A stretch of DNA of 38,517 bases from contig JAQUIV010000006.1 of assembly GCA_028681275.1 (NCBI GenBank), positions 1 to 38,517 on the forward strand. The letters run 5' to 3'. A program made the translations under genes and the position numbers. Source of the DNA: Aliarcobacter sp. GTDB taxonomy: Bacteria > Campylobacterota > Campylobacteria > Campylobacterales > Arcobacteraceae. Shown here piece by piece: positions 31,340-38,517 of the stretch (position 1 is the stretch's first letter; every line of letters begins with the position of its first letter). A model generated the notes under the pieces. The model saw nothing but the letters and a program-made list of their open reading frames with translations, searched no databases and was not told where the DNA came from.

Positions 31340-31354
31340 TAAAAAGAGAAATAA

Positions 31355-32563
31355 ATGAGTAATTATATTCCAAAACCAAGTATTTTTGACCCTGATGAAA
31401 AGGGTCAATTTGGTATTTTTGGTGGACAATATGTTCCTGAAACTTTAATGCCAATTTTAAAAGAGTTAGAAGCTGAATATAAAAAATATAGATTTGATAA
31501 AGAATTCTGGGCTGAAGTAAATTATCTATTAAAAGATTATGTTGGACGAGAAAATCCTTTATATTTTGCAAAAAATATAAGTGATGAAATAGGTGCAAAA
31601 GTTTATTTAAAAAGAGAAGATTTAAATCATACGGGTGCTCATAAAGTAAATAATGTAATTGCTCAAGGATTACTTGCAAAAAAACTTGGAAAAACAAAGG
31701 TAATTGCAGAAACTGGGGCTGGGCAACATGGTGTTGCAACGGCAACAATTGCTGCTCTTATGGGACTTGAATGTACTATTTTTATGGGTGCAAAAGATGT
31801 TGAAAGACAAGAATTAAATGTATTTAGAATGAAACTTTTAGGAGCAAAAGTAATTGCTGTTCAAAGTGGAAGTAAAACTTTAAAAGATGCAATGAATGAT
31901 GCAATTAGATACTGGGTTACAAATGCTAGAGATACATTTTATATAATTGGAACAGTAGCAGGTCCTCATCCATATCCTATGATGGTGCGAGATTTCCAAG
32001 CTGTTATTGGTTATGAAGCTAGAAAACAAATCTTAGAAAAAGAGGGTAGATTACCTGATTATGTGGTTGCATGTATTGGTGGTGGATCAAATGCTATTGG
32101 TATGTTTTCTCACTTTTTAGAAGATAAAGAAGTTGAGTGTATTGGTATTGAAGCTGGTGGTTTAGGACTTGATACTGATAAACATGGATGTTCTTTAGAA
32201 AAAGGAAGTCCAGGTGTTTTACATGGTCAATGTTCATATTTACTTCAAGATGAAGATGGACAAATAATTGAAGCACACTCATTTAGTGCAGGACTTGATT
32301 ATCCAGGAATTGGACCTGAACATGCATTTCATAAAGATAACAAAACTGTTTCTTATGACTCAATTACAGATAAAGAAGCTTTAGATGCTTTTGTATGGTT
32401 AAGTCGACGAGAGGGAATTATTCCAGCTTTTGAATCATCACATGCAATTGCATATTTGAAAAAAGCAAAAGAGAAATTCAAAGATAAAATAGTTATTATA
32501 AATTTATCAGGTCGAGGTGATAAAGATATGGTACAAGCGAAGAGTTTATTAAATTTTGAATAA
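31355..32563 (+). CDS. trpB: Tryptophan synthase beta chain
   Basis: '[16 protein letters not shown]', '[16 protein letters not shown]', '[13 protein letters not shown]', '[12 protein letters not shown]', 'LSGRGDKDM'. Confidence 0.97.
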   Translation: MSNYIPKPSIFDPDEKGQFGIFGGQYVPETLMPILKELEAEYKKYRFDKEFWAEVNYLLKDYVGRENPLYFAKNISDEIGAKVYLKREDLNHTGAHKVNNVIAQGLLAKKLGKTKVIAETGAGQHGVATATIAALMGLECTIFMGAKDVERQELNVFRMKLLGAKVIAVQSGSKTLKDAMNDAIRYWVTNARDTFYIIGTVAGPHPYPMMVRDFQAVIGYEARKQILEKEGRLPDYVVACIGGGSNAIGMFSHFLEDKEVECIGIEAGGLGLDTDKHGCSLEKGSPGVLHGQCSYLLQDEDGQIIEAHSFSAGLDYPGIGPEHAFHKDNKTVSYDSITDKEALDAFVWLSRREGIIPAFESSHAIAYLKKAKEKFKDKIVIINLSGRGDKDMVQAKSLLNFE

Positions 32564-32575
32564 TTAAGGGATATT

Positions 32576-33277
32576 GTGAAAGAGCTTTTTAGAAAAATTC
32601 AACCCCATTTTGGAAAAATACTTGCAGTTATATTAACTCTATTTCTGGCTTTTTTAGCATATAACTTATATCAAGCTCCAGTTGATGGTTTTGAAGAAAA
32701 ATTTGTTTATTTACTTAGAAAATATGGTTATATTATACTTTTTGCATGGGGAATGTTAGAGGGTGAAGCTGGTCTTGTAATGGCTGGATTATTATCTCAT
32801 ACGGGTGATATGAATTTGTATCTTGCAATATTTGTAGCAGGTCTTGGTGGTTTTGCAGGTGACCAAGTCTATTTTTATATTGGAAGATTTAACAAAGCTT
32901 ATGTTCATAAAAAATTTAAAGGTCAAAGAAGAAAGTTTGCATTAGCACATTTACTTCTAAAAAAACATGGTTGGCCAATTATTTTTGTTCAAAGATATAT
33001 GTATGGAATGAGAACTGTAATACCAATTTCTATTGGATTAACAAGATATGATGCAAAAATGTTTGCTTTTATCAATCTAATTTCAGCATGGTGTTGGGCA
33101 GCAATTACTATTGTACCTGTTTGGTATTTTGGAAATGAAATTTTAGTTGTTTTACATTGGGCAAAGGAACATTGGTATTTAGCAATTCCTATTGTTGTGA
33201 TTTTTGGTGGAACAATAATATATTATTTTAATAAAGCTACACAAAAAGTAGAAAGAAGGATGACAAATGAAAATTAA
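32576..33277 (+). CDS. DedA family membrane protein
   Basis: 'AWGMLEGEAGLVMAGLLSHTGDMNLYLAIFVAGLGGFAGDQVYFYIGR', 'FVQRYMYGMRTVIPISIGLTR'. GTG start. Confidence 0.9.
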   Translation: MKELFRKIQPHFGKILAVILTLFLAFLAYNLYQAPVDGFEEKFVYLLRKYGYIILFAWGMLEGEAGLVMAGLLSHTGDMNLYLAIFVAGLGGFAGDQVYFYIGRFNKAYVHKKFKGQRRKFALAHLLLKKHGWPIIFVQRYMYGMRTVIPISIGLTRYDAKMFAFINLISAWCWAAITIVPVWYFGNEILVVLHWAKEHWYLAIPIVVIFGGTIIYYFNKATQKVERRMTNEN

Positions 33278-34688
33278 TTTACTTGAAAAAGGTATAGAAC
33301 AAAGTAGTGCAGAAGTTGAAATTATTTTTGTAAAAAATATTGAAATGACAGCTCATAAAGAACTTTTAGAAACATTAGAATTTAAAGCAAAAGATGAAGC
33401 TTGTGTTTTATTAGCAGAATCGAAAAAAATTTATGTAGGTTATGAAGAAGACAATTATGACTCAGTTGCAATTGCAAGTGCAACAGCAATTAAAAAACTT
33501 CAAACAACAAAATTTACAAGTGCAAAAATCGAATTAATTGAAAAATTAGAGAGTAATTTTAAAGCTTTAATTGAGGGTGCATTACTTGGTGAATATAAAT
33601 TTACTACTTATAAATCGGAAAAAGATAAAAAGAAAATTGAACTTCAAATTTTAGTATCGACTAAAAGTGAGAAATTAGAAGAGATATTAAGAGAATCAAA
33701 AATTATCTCAAAAGCCGTAAATAAAACAAGAAATATGGTAAATACTCCACCTGCTGATTTTTATCCAGAAATTATGGCAAAAACTGCAAAAAGACTTGCA
33801 AAAGATGTGGATATTGAAGTAAAAATTCAAGGTGAAAAATTCTTAAAAGAGAATGGAATGAATGCAATGCTTAGCGTTGGACGAGCTTCTGTTCATGAAT
33901 CAAAACTTATTCATTTAACATATAAACCTCAAAATCCACAAGCAAAAATTGTTTTAGTTGGAAAAGGTTTAACTTATGATTCAGGGGGACTATCTTTAAA
34001 ACCTGCTGATTTTATGGTAACAATGAAAGCTGATAAATCAGGTGGTTGTGCAGTAATGTCAACTATTTGGGCAATTGCAAAATTAGAATTACCTTTTGAA
34101 GTTCACGCTATTGTTGGTGCTGTTGAAAATATGATTGGTGGAAATGCATATAAACCTGATGATGTTTTAAAAGCAAAAAATGGTAAAACTATTGAAATCA
34201 GAAATACAGATGCAGAAGGAAGACTTGTTCTTGCTGATTGTTTATCTTATGCTCAAGATGAAATTAAAGATATTGATTATATTTTTGATTATGCGACACT
34301 AACTGGTGCTTGTGTAGTTGGAGTTGGTGAATATACAACAGGAATCATGGGAAATAATGAAATTTTAAAAAGAAATGCTGTTTTAGCTGCTTTAAGATCA
34401 GGTGAATATGCAACAACTTTAGATTTTAATAGATTCCTAAAAAAAGCTATTAAATCAGAAATAGCAGACATTTGTAATATTGCGAATACAAGATACGGTG
34501 GAGCAATCACAGCTGGAATGTTTTTAGATAACTTTATTAGCGATGAAAATAAAGAAAAATGGATACATTTCGATATTGCAGGACCTGCCTTTGTAGAAAA
34601 ACCTTGGGGATATAATCCACATGGAGCAAGTGGAACAGGTGTTAGAATGACTATTAAATTTTTACAAGATTTAGTAGAAAATAATTAA
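33267..34688 (+). CDS. pepA: Leucyl aminopeptidase (M17)
   Basis: 'VGKGLTYDSGGLSLKPADFMVTMKADKSGG', 'NTDAEGRLVLADCL', 'ATLTGACVVGVG'. Confidence 0.96.
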   Translation: MKINLLEKGIEQSSAEVEIIFVKNIEMTAHKELLETLEFKAKDEACVLLAESKKIYVGYEEDNYDSVAIASATAIKKLQTTKFTSAKIELIEKLESNFKALIEGALLGEYKFTTYKSEKDKKKIELQILVSTKSEKLEEILRESKIISKAVNKTRNMVNTPPADFYPEIMAKTAKRLAKDVDIEVKIQGEKFLKENGMNAMLSVGRASVHESKLIHLTYKPQNPQAKIVLVGKGLTYDSGGLSLKPADFMVTMKADKSGGCAVMSTIWAIAKLELPFEVHAIVGAVENMIGGNAYKPDDVLKAKNGKTIEIRNTDAEGRLVLADCLSYAQDEIKDIDYIFDYATLTGACVVGVGEYTTGIMGNNEILKRNAVLAALRSGEYATTLDFNRFLKKAIKSEIADICNIANTRYGGAITAGMFLDNFISDENKEKWIHFDIAGPAFVEKPWGYNPHGASGTGVRMTIKFLQDLVENN

Positions 34689-34711
34689 GTTTAAAAGTAA
34701 GGAAAAACAAA

Positions 34712-35197
34712 ATGAAAAAAATATTAACTATCTCTTTATTATCAGCAACATTATTATTAACTGGTTGTACAAACTCTGGATTAGGTGTTAATCCATCTTC
34801 TAGTGCAACAATAAAACAAGTTTTTGAAGTTGGAACTATTCAATCTTCTCAAAAAGTATTAATTGACGAAGGTTCAATGAACACAACTTTAGCTGGTGCT
34901 GGAATTGGTGCTGCTGGTGGAGCATTAATTGGAAGTGCAAAAGGTGGGAAAAATGCTGCTGTTGGTGGATTAATAGGAGCTGGAGTTGGAGCATTAGCAG
35001 GATTTGCTGGTGGAAAAATGGCTAATAACAATGAAGTAGAAGCTTATGAAGTAACTATTAGATCAGATAATGGAAGACTTTATAAAACATACATAAAAAA
35101 TGATTTACCTGCTGGCACAAGAGTAGAATTCTTAGTAAGAGAAGATGGTACAGTATCAAATATTGATATTAAAAAACCTGGTAAAAGCGTAAATTAA
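34712..35197 (+). CDS. Glycine-zipper outer-membrane lipoprotein (SlyB/Pcp-like)
   Basis: Lipobox 'LLTGC'; glycine zipper 'GAGIGAAGGALIGSAKGGKNAAVGGLIGAGVGALAGFAGG'. Confidence 0.9.
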   Translation: MKKILTISLLSATLLLTGCTNSGLGVNPSSSATIKQVFEVGTIQSSQKVLIDEGSMNTTLAGAGIGAAGGALIGSAKGGKNAAVGGLIGAGVGALAGFAGGKMANNNEVEAYEVTIRSDNGRLYKTYIKNDLPAGTRVEFLVREDGTVSNIDIKKPGKSVN

Positions 35198-35205
35198 TTT
35201 TACTA

Positions 35206-35227
35206 GAGCCTATTTTTTAATAGGCTC
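35206..35227 (+). terminator. Hairpin after lipoprotein gene
   Basis: GAGCCTATT-TTTT-AATAGGCTC: perfect 9-bp stem, no strong U-tract after it. Confidence 0.65.
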
Positions 35228-35248
35228 ATGTAAGATTAATAAAACTAC

Positions 35249-35277
35249 TTGACATGTGAATAAAAAAATCTTACAAT
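35249..35277 (+). promoter_or_regulatory. Sigma70-type promoter of the Rrf2 gene
   Basis: TTGACA(35249-35254)-17 nt-TACAAT(35272-35277). Confidence 0.75.
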
Positions 35278-35280
35278 CCT

Positions 35281-35300
35281 ACCAATTTAATAGGTGATAA
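35281..35300 (+). promoter_or_regulatory. Putative operator copy 1
   Basis: ACCAATTTAATAGGTGATAA, starting 3 nt after the -10; shared with copy 2 at 35948-35967 with one mismatch. Confidence 0.65.
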
Positions 35301-35302
35301 TT

Positions 35303-35764
35303 ATGAAAATTTCAAAAAAAACAGATTATGCATTAAGAGCTTTATTTGCAATTGCAGAGTTAAAAGAGGGTTCTATCTCAATTAGAGAATTATCTGAAAA
35401 TACAGATGTACCAAGAAGATTTCTTGAAAATATTATGCTTGAAATGAACAAAGCAGGTTGGGTTAGAAGTATTCCTGGAAGATATGGTGGATATGCACTA
35501 GCAAGAGGTTCACATGAGATTACTTTAGGTGAAGTTATTAGATACTTTGAAGGTATGATAGCTATGATTTCTTGTGTATCAGTTTCTAGTTATGAGCCAT
35601 GTAGTCAAGAGGGGAAATGTTATTTTAGAAGGGTGTTTTTAAATATTAGAAATTTAACTGCACAAATTCTCGATAGAACAACAATTGCCTCTTGTTTATC
35701 ACAAGAACCAATAACAAAAGATGATATATTTAAAGAAGAGTTTATAGGTGGTTTAGGTATTTAA
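35303..35764 (+). CDS. Rrf2-family transcriptional regulator with three-Cys cluster (track start GTG 35294; ATG 35303 preferred)
   Basis: 'MKISKKTDYALRALFAIAELKEGSISIRELSENTDVPRRFLENIMLEMNKAGWVRSIPGRYGGYAL', then C91-x8-C100-x5-C106. AGGTGA lies 5 nt before ATG 35303. Confidence 0.92.
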   Translation: MKISKKTDYALRALFAIAELKEGSISIRELSENTDVPRRFLENIMLEMNKAGWVRSIPGRYGGYALARGSHEITLGEVIRYFEGMIAMISCVSVSSYEPCSQEGKCYFRRVFLNIRNLTAQILDRTTIASCLSQEPITKDDIFKEEFIGGLGI

Positions 35765-35850
35765 TACTTAAATTAGTCATTTATAATCAATAAAAATAGT
35801 TCAATTTCTACTAATCTTGTGTATATTAACCAAAAAAACTACTTAAATAA

Positions 35851-35871
35851 AAAGCCCATTTATAGGGCTTT
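35851..35871 (+). terminator. Terminator after the Rrf2 gene
   Basis: AAAGCCC-ATTTATA-GGGCTTT, 7-bp stem flanked by A and T tracts. Confidence 0.75.
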
Positions 35872-35916
35872 ATTCTAAAATAATTAAAAGCAATCAAAAA
35901 TTTTTTTACAAATCTC

Positions 35917-35944
35917 TTGACAAATAAAAAAATGCTATTATAAT
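35917..35944 (+). promoter_or_regulatory. Sigma70-type promoter of the sulfate-binding-protein transcript
   Basis: TTGACA(35917-35922)-16 nt-TATAAT(35939-35944). Confidence 0.75.
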
Positions 35945-35947
35945 TTC

Positions 35948-35967
35948 ACCAATTTAGTAGGTGATAA
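35948..35967 (+). promoter_or_regulatory. Putative operator copy 2
   Basis: ACCAATTTAGTAGGTGATAA, starting 3 nt after the -10; 19/20 identical to 35281-35300. Confidence 0.65.
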
Positions 35968-36009
35968 ATAAAAACCTATTTTGTACATATCAAATAAGAA
36001 GGATTTCAA

Positions 36010-36042
36010 ATGATGTGCGACATGTGTAAAAAGTTGTATTAA
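36010..36042 (+). CDS. Leader ORF, MMCDMCKKLY
   Basis: ATG ATG TGC GAC ATG TGT AAA AAG TTG TAT TAA, with GAAGGA 6 nt upstream; lies between promoter and sulfate-binding-protein gene. Confidence 0.6.
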   Translation: MMCDMCKKLY

Positions 36043-36132
36043 TTGGAAAAAAGAAAAAAGGTGAGATTTTTTTAAATCTTTAAATTATCACACACTTAGT
36101 GTATATTAAATAAAAAAGAAAGAGAAAATAAA

Positions 36133-37212
36133 ATGAAAAAAGTATTTAAAAGTTTAGTTTTAGCAGCATTATTAGTTCCAGCAGTAGGTTTCTCAGCAGA
36201 TAGTTATGATTCAAAAGCAGAAGCAGCAAAAAAATCAGTAGACTTATTAAATGTATCTTATGACCCAACAAGAGAGTTATATGAAGCATACAACAAATCA
36301 TTTGCAACATATTGGAAAAATAAAACAGGTCAAGAAGTAACTGTAAAACAATCACATGGTGGTTCTGGAAAACAAGCACGAGCAGTAATCGATGGATTAG
36401 GTGCAGATGTTGTTACTTTAGCTTTAGCTTATGATATTGATGTAATTACTGAAAAAGCAAAACTGTTTGCACCTGATTGGCAAAAAAAATTAGCAAATAA
36501 TTCATCACCATATACTTCAACTATCGTATTTTTAGTTAGAAAAGGAAATCCAAAAGGGATTAAAGATTGGAATGATTTAGTAAAAGAGGGTGTTGAAGTT
36601 ATTACTCCAAATCCAAAAACATCAGGTGGTGCTAGATGGAATTATTTAGCAGCTTATGCATATTCACTTAAACAAGATTTAAGAGATTTAACAAAAATTG
36701 ATAGAAACTCAGACAAATTTAAAGCAGCAGATGCAAAAGCTTTAGAGTTTGTAAAAAAATTATTTAAAAATGTTCCAGTTCTTGACTCAGGAGCAAGAGG
36801 TTCAACAAATACATTTGTTCAAAGACAAATTGGAGATGTTTTACTTGCTTGGGAAAATGAGGCTTATTTAGCACTTAATGAGTTAGGAAAAGGTGAATAT
36901 GAAATTGTAACTCCATCTGTATCAATTTTAGCAGAACCACCAGTTGCAGTTGTGGAAGAAAATGCAAAAAAACATGGAACTTTAGATGTATCTAAAGCAT
37001 ATTTAGAAGCATTATATTCACCAGAGGGTCAAAAATTAGCAGCTAAAAACTATTATAGACCATATAAACCAGAACTAGCTGATAAAGAAGATATTGCAAG
37101 ATTTAAAAACCTTGAATTAGTAAAAATCAATGATGTATTTGTTGATTGGCAAACAGCTCAAAAAACACACTTTGATGATGGTGGAACATTCGATACTATT
37201 TATTCTAAATAG
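36133..37212 (+). CDS. Periplasmic sulfate/thiosulfate-binding protein (Sbp/CysP-like)
   Basis: Signal peptide '[15 protein letters not shown]'; '[20 protein letters not shown]', '[32 protein letters not shown]', '[23 protein letters not shown]'. Confidence 0.94.
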   Translation: MKKVFKSLVLAALLVPAVGFSADSYDSKAEAAKKSVDLLNVSYDPTRELYEAYNKSFATYWKNKTGQEVTVKQSHGGSGKQARAVIDGLGADVVTLALAYDIDVITEKAKLFAPDWQKKLANNSSPYTSTIVFLVRKGNPKGIKDWNDLVKEGVEVITPNPKTSGGARWNYLAAYAYSLKQDLRDLTKIDRNSDKFKAADAKALEFVKKLFKNVPVLDSGARGSTNTFVQRQIGDVLLAWENEAYLALNELGKGEYEIVTPSVSILAEPPVAVVEENAKKHGTLDVSKAYLEALYSPEGQKLAAKNYYRPYKPELADKEDIARFKNLELVKINDVFVDWQTAQKTHFDDGGTFDTIYSK

Positions 37213-37333
37213 AAAATTAGTTTAAAGGAAATAAGGTGAGTCTTATTTTTTAATATAACACAAAAGAAGAAATTGACTTTTTAGTGGCTAAAATTAAAGA
37301 GTTTAAATATAGTCATTTTAGGGAGAGATAATT

Positions 37334-38517
37334 ATGAATAGAAGAGATTTGCTAAAATTCGGTACATTAGTGACTGCTACGACAGTTTTTGGTGCAACAA
37401 CTACAACAACTACTTCAAAAAATGAAGCAGTTGTTACAAAAGAGTTAGCTCTTTCAAAACCTTTGAATAACAAAGATAGAGTTATTATCATTGGTGGTGG
37501 ATATGCTGGTTTAACAGTTGCTAAAAATATTAGATTACATAATAAAAAGGCTCAAGTTATAGTATTTGAACCAAAAAATATATTTGCTTCTTGCCCATAT
37601 AGTAATCTTTGGTTTGGAGCAGTTCCAAATGTGAATTATGAAAATCTCATTTTTTCACCACTTGAACCAGCTTCAAAATATGATTTTGATATTGTAAATG
37701 ACAAAGTAATTTCAATAGATAGAAAAAGAAAAGTTATTACAACTTTAACTGATAGTTATGAATATTCTTTATTGGTTCTTGCAACTGGGATTGAATATGA
37801 TTATTCAACTTTTGGTTTAAATGATGAAGAAGCAAAAAAAGTTTATACAAAATTCCCAGCAAGTTATAGTGGTGGATTTGAACAGTTATCTTTGAAAAAA
37901 AATATTGAAAAATTCAAAGGTGGAACTTTTGTAATTACAGTTCCAAAAGGAACATATAGATGTCCACCTGCTCCTTATGAAAGAGCTGCTTTAATAGCTG
38001 ATTATTTCAAAACAAAAAAATTAGATGCTAAAGTTGTAATTCTTGATCCAAGGGAAAAACCAGCTGCAAAAGCAAAAGGTTTTTTAGAGGCTTATGATAC
38101 TTTATACAAAGATTATATTGAATATAGACCAAATAGTAATATCACAAAAATTGATTTGGATAAAAAAACGATTTTCTTTGATAAATTTGATGCAAAAGAA
38201 CAAGAGACAACAAAAGAGAGTTTAGTTTTTGATGATGCAAACATAATTCCAAGTAACAAAGCTTCAAAACTTTTACTTGAGAGTGGTTTAGAATTAACAG
38301 CTGAGGGTTGGGGAAGAGTAAAAGCACCAACATTTAGAAGTTTAAATGATGATAATGTTTATTTAGTTGGAGATGTTTTAGGTGAATATCCATTCCCAAA
38401 AAGTGCTCAAATGGCTCACTCTTGCGGAATTATTTTGGGTGAACAAATAGGAAAAAGATTAAATAAAGAAGACCCAAAAGAGGGTAGTGTATTCCCACAT
38501 AATGTGTGTTATTCACT
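37334..38517 (+). CDS. Tat-exported FAD oxidoreductase, sulfide dehydrogenase (FccB)/SQR-like; 3' truncated by window
   Basis: Open to the window end. Tat-type 'MNRRDLLKFGTLVTATTVFGA'; FAD motif 'RVIIIGGGYAGLTVAKNI'; conserved Cys contexts 'FASCPYSNLWFGAVPN' and 'GTYRCPPAPYERAALIADY'; 'VYLVGDVLGEYPFPKSAQMAHSCG'. Confidence 0.85.
   Translation, partial: MNRRDLLKFGTLVTATTVFGATTTTTTSKNEAVVTKELALSKPLNNKDRVIIIGGGYAGLTVAKNIRLHNKKAQVIVFEPKNIFASCPYSNLWFGAVPNVNYENLIFSPLEPASKYDFDIVNDKVISIDRKRKVITTLTDSYEYSLLVLATGIEYDYSTFGLNDEEAKKVYTKFPASYSGGFEQLSLKKNIEKFKGGTFVITVPKGTYRCPPAPYERAALIADYFKTKKLDAKVVILDPREKPAAKAKGFLEAYDTLYKDYIEYRPNSNITKIDLDKKTIFFDKFDAKEQETTKESLVFDDANIIPSNKASKLLLESGLELTAEGWGRVKAPTFRSLNDDNVYLVGDVLGEYPFPKSAQMAHSCGIILGEQIGKRLNKEDPKEGSVFPHNVCYS

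Noticed and set aside
31224-31748. 174-aa minus-strand ORF opposite apt/trpB
   Set aside because: Leu/His/Gln/Tyr-rich translation with no domain character, fully antisense to two confidently coding genes; a shadow ORF caused by codon bias.
36093-36112. Second TGTATATTAA element in the sulfate-binding-protein leader, resembling 35817-35830
   Set aside because: Short AT-rich match; could be a weak second promoter but no -35 or operator accompanies it.
37233-37250. GTG-start mini ORF MSLIF* with AAAGGA upstream, after the sulfate-binding-protein gene
   Set aside because: Only five codons with no sulfur codons; could be a chance Shine-Dalgarno in an A/G-rich spacer. Not enough to call a leader peptide.

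Overview
The window is AT-rich and reads as Campylobacterota chromosome, most likely Arcobacter/Aliarcobacter (inferred from protein content and gene neighbourhoods, not from a search). It is mostly housekeeping genes. One long minus-strand gene train runs cvpA-lysS-glyA-SPOR-trpE-pdxJ-pdxA-AAA ATPase-pyrH-rpoZ-spoT-tyrS-NMO-amidase. Other blocks are folD-lepB-rpiB-small ORF-HD hydrolase, rplY-pth-lptF/G-NUDIX, ispG-dnaB-pseudopilin, and apt-trpB-dedA-pepA-lipoprotein. I found no CRISPR array, tRNA, rRNA, prophage or IS element. The most interesting region is the last ~3.3 kb, which looks like a compact sulfur-responsive locus. It has an Rrf2 regulator with a C-x8-C-x5-C cluster, and a near-identical 20-bp element placed exactly 3 nt after the -10 box of both the regulator promoter and the sulfate-binding-protein promoter. 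It also has an unannotated 10-codon leader ORF, MMCDMCKKLY (5 of 10 residues contain sulfur), in the sulfate-binding-protein leader, followed by a Tat-exported sulfide dehydrogenase/SQR-like flavoprotein. Other notable points: a TonB receptor with a CxxxM + HxM (OprC/NosA-like copper) signature and a hairpin covering its Shine-Dalgarno; an amidase whose signal peptide is only reachable from an ATT/ATA start; an apparently leaderless ispG; alternative hairpins in front of spoT; a 13-bp hairpin between trpE and pdxJ; an unannotated 33-aa membrane ORF; and a probable periplasmic ATP-dependent DNA ligase.
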